Source of the DNA: Anaerolineaceae bacterium
GTDB lineage: Bacteria; Chloroflexota; Anaerolineae; Anaerolineales; Anaerolineaceae
Assembly: GCA_003524305.1 (NCBI GenBank)
Contig: DQHW01000017.1
Coordinates: 103,630-124,035, forward strand
Reading direction: 5' to 3'
DNA: 20,406 bases
Part shown: positions 19,876 through 20,406 of the stretch, piece after piece
Layout: the number at the start of each line of letters is the position of its first letter
Position numbering within the stretch: the stretch's first letter is position 1
Notes under the pieces: generated by a model
The model's database searches: none
The model's input: the letters and a program-made list of their open reading frames with translations, nothing else
What the model was told of the DNA's origin: nothing
Translations under genes and position numbers: made by a program

Positions 19876-20319
19876 TTATCTTCCAAACGATGGACCGAAA
19901 ATGTAATTCTGCAGATTGTCAATTAACAGGTCTTTATCCTCAATCATATTTTTGACGATATCCCCGATGGATATAATGCCAACCAGTTCATCGGCTTCTA
20001 CCACGGGCAGGTGACGGAAGTGTTTGTTGGTCATTACGGCCATGCATTCATCAATGGTGGAGGAGGGCGTAACGCAATAGAGTTCTTTCGTCATGCATGA
20101 TTCCACGGGGAGTTTGAGCAGAAAACACTGGTCTTTGGCAATCTCACGCACAAAATCGCGTTCCGAGAAGATGCCCACCGGCTTACCTTGTTCCATCACC
20201 ACGATGGCGCCAATATTTTTTTCAGCCATGAGCTGAAGAGCGTCGATGACGGTAGTTCCGGGGGTCACAGTGACCACTTCACTCCCTTTGGCTTTGAGGA
20301 TCATACTCACGAGGATCAT
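19876..20319 (-). CDS. Protein of two CBS domains
   Basis: A 147-residue stand-alone CBS pair (Bateman module). CBS1 covers about residues 12-62 (VVTVTPGTTVIDALQLM, then GIFSERDFVREI). CBS2 covers about 75-128 (CMTKELYCVTPSSTIDECMAVM, then RHLPVVEADELVGIISIGDIVK). Each ends in the G-I-x-S-x-x-D pattern that contacts adenine nucleotides, so it probably senses AMP, ATP or SAM; the partner is unknown. The start is the ATG at 20319, preceded by AGGAG 5 bases upstream; an upstream in-frame ATG at 20388 lacks this and lies inside the promoter. Gene order with hom suggests no obvious functional link. Confidence 0.92.
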   Translation of the reverse strand: MILVSMILKAKGSEVVTVTPGTTVIDALQLMAEKNIGAIVVMEQGKPVGIFSERDFVREIAKDQCFLLKLPVESCMTKELYCVTPSSTIDECMAVMTNKHFRHLPVVEADELVGIISIGDIVKNMIEDKDLLIDNLQNYIFGPSFGR

Positions 20320-20359
20320 GTTTTCTCCTTTTGCAATTAAGACAAATATTGTGTTAATT

Positions 20360-20388
20360 AGTATAGAACATTTTGATGTTTGAATCAA
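20360..20388 (-). promoter_or_regulatory. Sigma-70-type promoter of the CBS-domain gene
   Basis: On minus, TTGATT (20388-20383), exactly 17 bases, then TATACT (20365-20360). Both boxes are good matches (4/6 and 5/6). The leader to the ATG at 20319 would be about 35 bases. Confidence 0.65.
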
Positions 20389-20406
20389 CCCTAAACCAGT
20401 ATTGAT

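Overview
The window looks like a chromosomal segment from a bacterium of the Chloroflexota, most likely class Anaerolineae. This is inference. It rests on Thr/Pro-rich linkers behind lipobox cysteines (4109-4642 and 14550-16094), a lactate-permease, DUF2804, GerMN and DinB gene mix, and REP-associated transposases of a type common in that group. No rRNA, tRNA or CRISPR array was seen. One structural RNA gene is present: the small bacterial signal recognition particle RNA at 11437-11545 on the minus strand.

Layout. 1-327 is the end of a LytR C-terminal-domain protein, closed by a strong terminator. 413-4642 is a run of minus-strand genes: DUF2804, two tandem PlsC-like acyltransferases, an SGNH hydrolase and a GerMN lipoprotein. 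4723-5763 is an Mrp/ApbC iron-sulfur carrier ATPase on plus, convergent with an LctP-type lactate permease (5769-7274). An orphan membrane protein (7458-8051), a PcrA/UvrD helicase (8192-10426) and a methyltransferase with a C-terminal zinc ribbon (10509-11411) follow on minus. The SRP RNA gene sits directly upstream of the methyltransferase.

11546-13704 is an accessory patch. About 735 bases hold no credible protein gene but contain a GA-rich imperfect repeat and AT-rich DNA with nested inverted repeats. Then comes a plus-strand trio: an Imm33-like protein, a small membrane protein and a REP-associated tyrosine transposase (RAYT). 13701-16875 holds DUF4404, a YegP/DUF1508 protein, a beta-helix lipoprotein and an alpha/beta hydrolase. 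A second RAYT (16990-17595) runs into two tandem DinB-family genes. The window ends with homoserine dehydrogenase and a two-CBS-domain protein on minus.

The most notable signal is that both RAYT genes carry, at the same place and in frame, a near-perfect GC-rich hairpin (stem GTAGGGGCGTAT, 4-base loop). It has the form of a REP palindrome and is translated as part of the transposase (G-A-Y-S/N-H-T-P-L). The likely substrate repeat is therefore embedded in the gene for its own mobilising enzyme. Other points are the SRP RNA next to a methyltransferase, two independent tandem gene duplications (plsC-like, dinB-like), and several dyad-symmetric intergenic sites.
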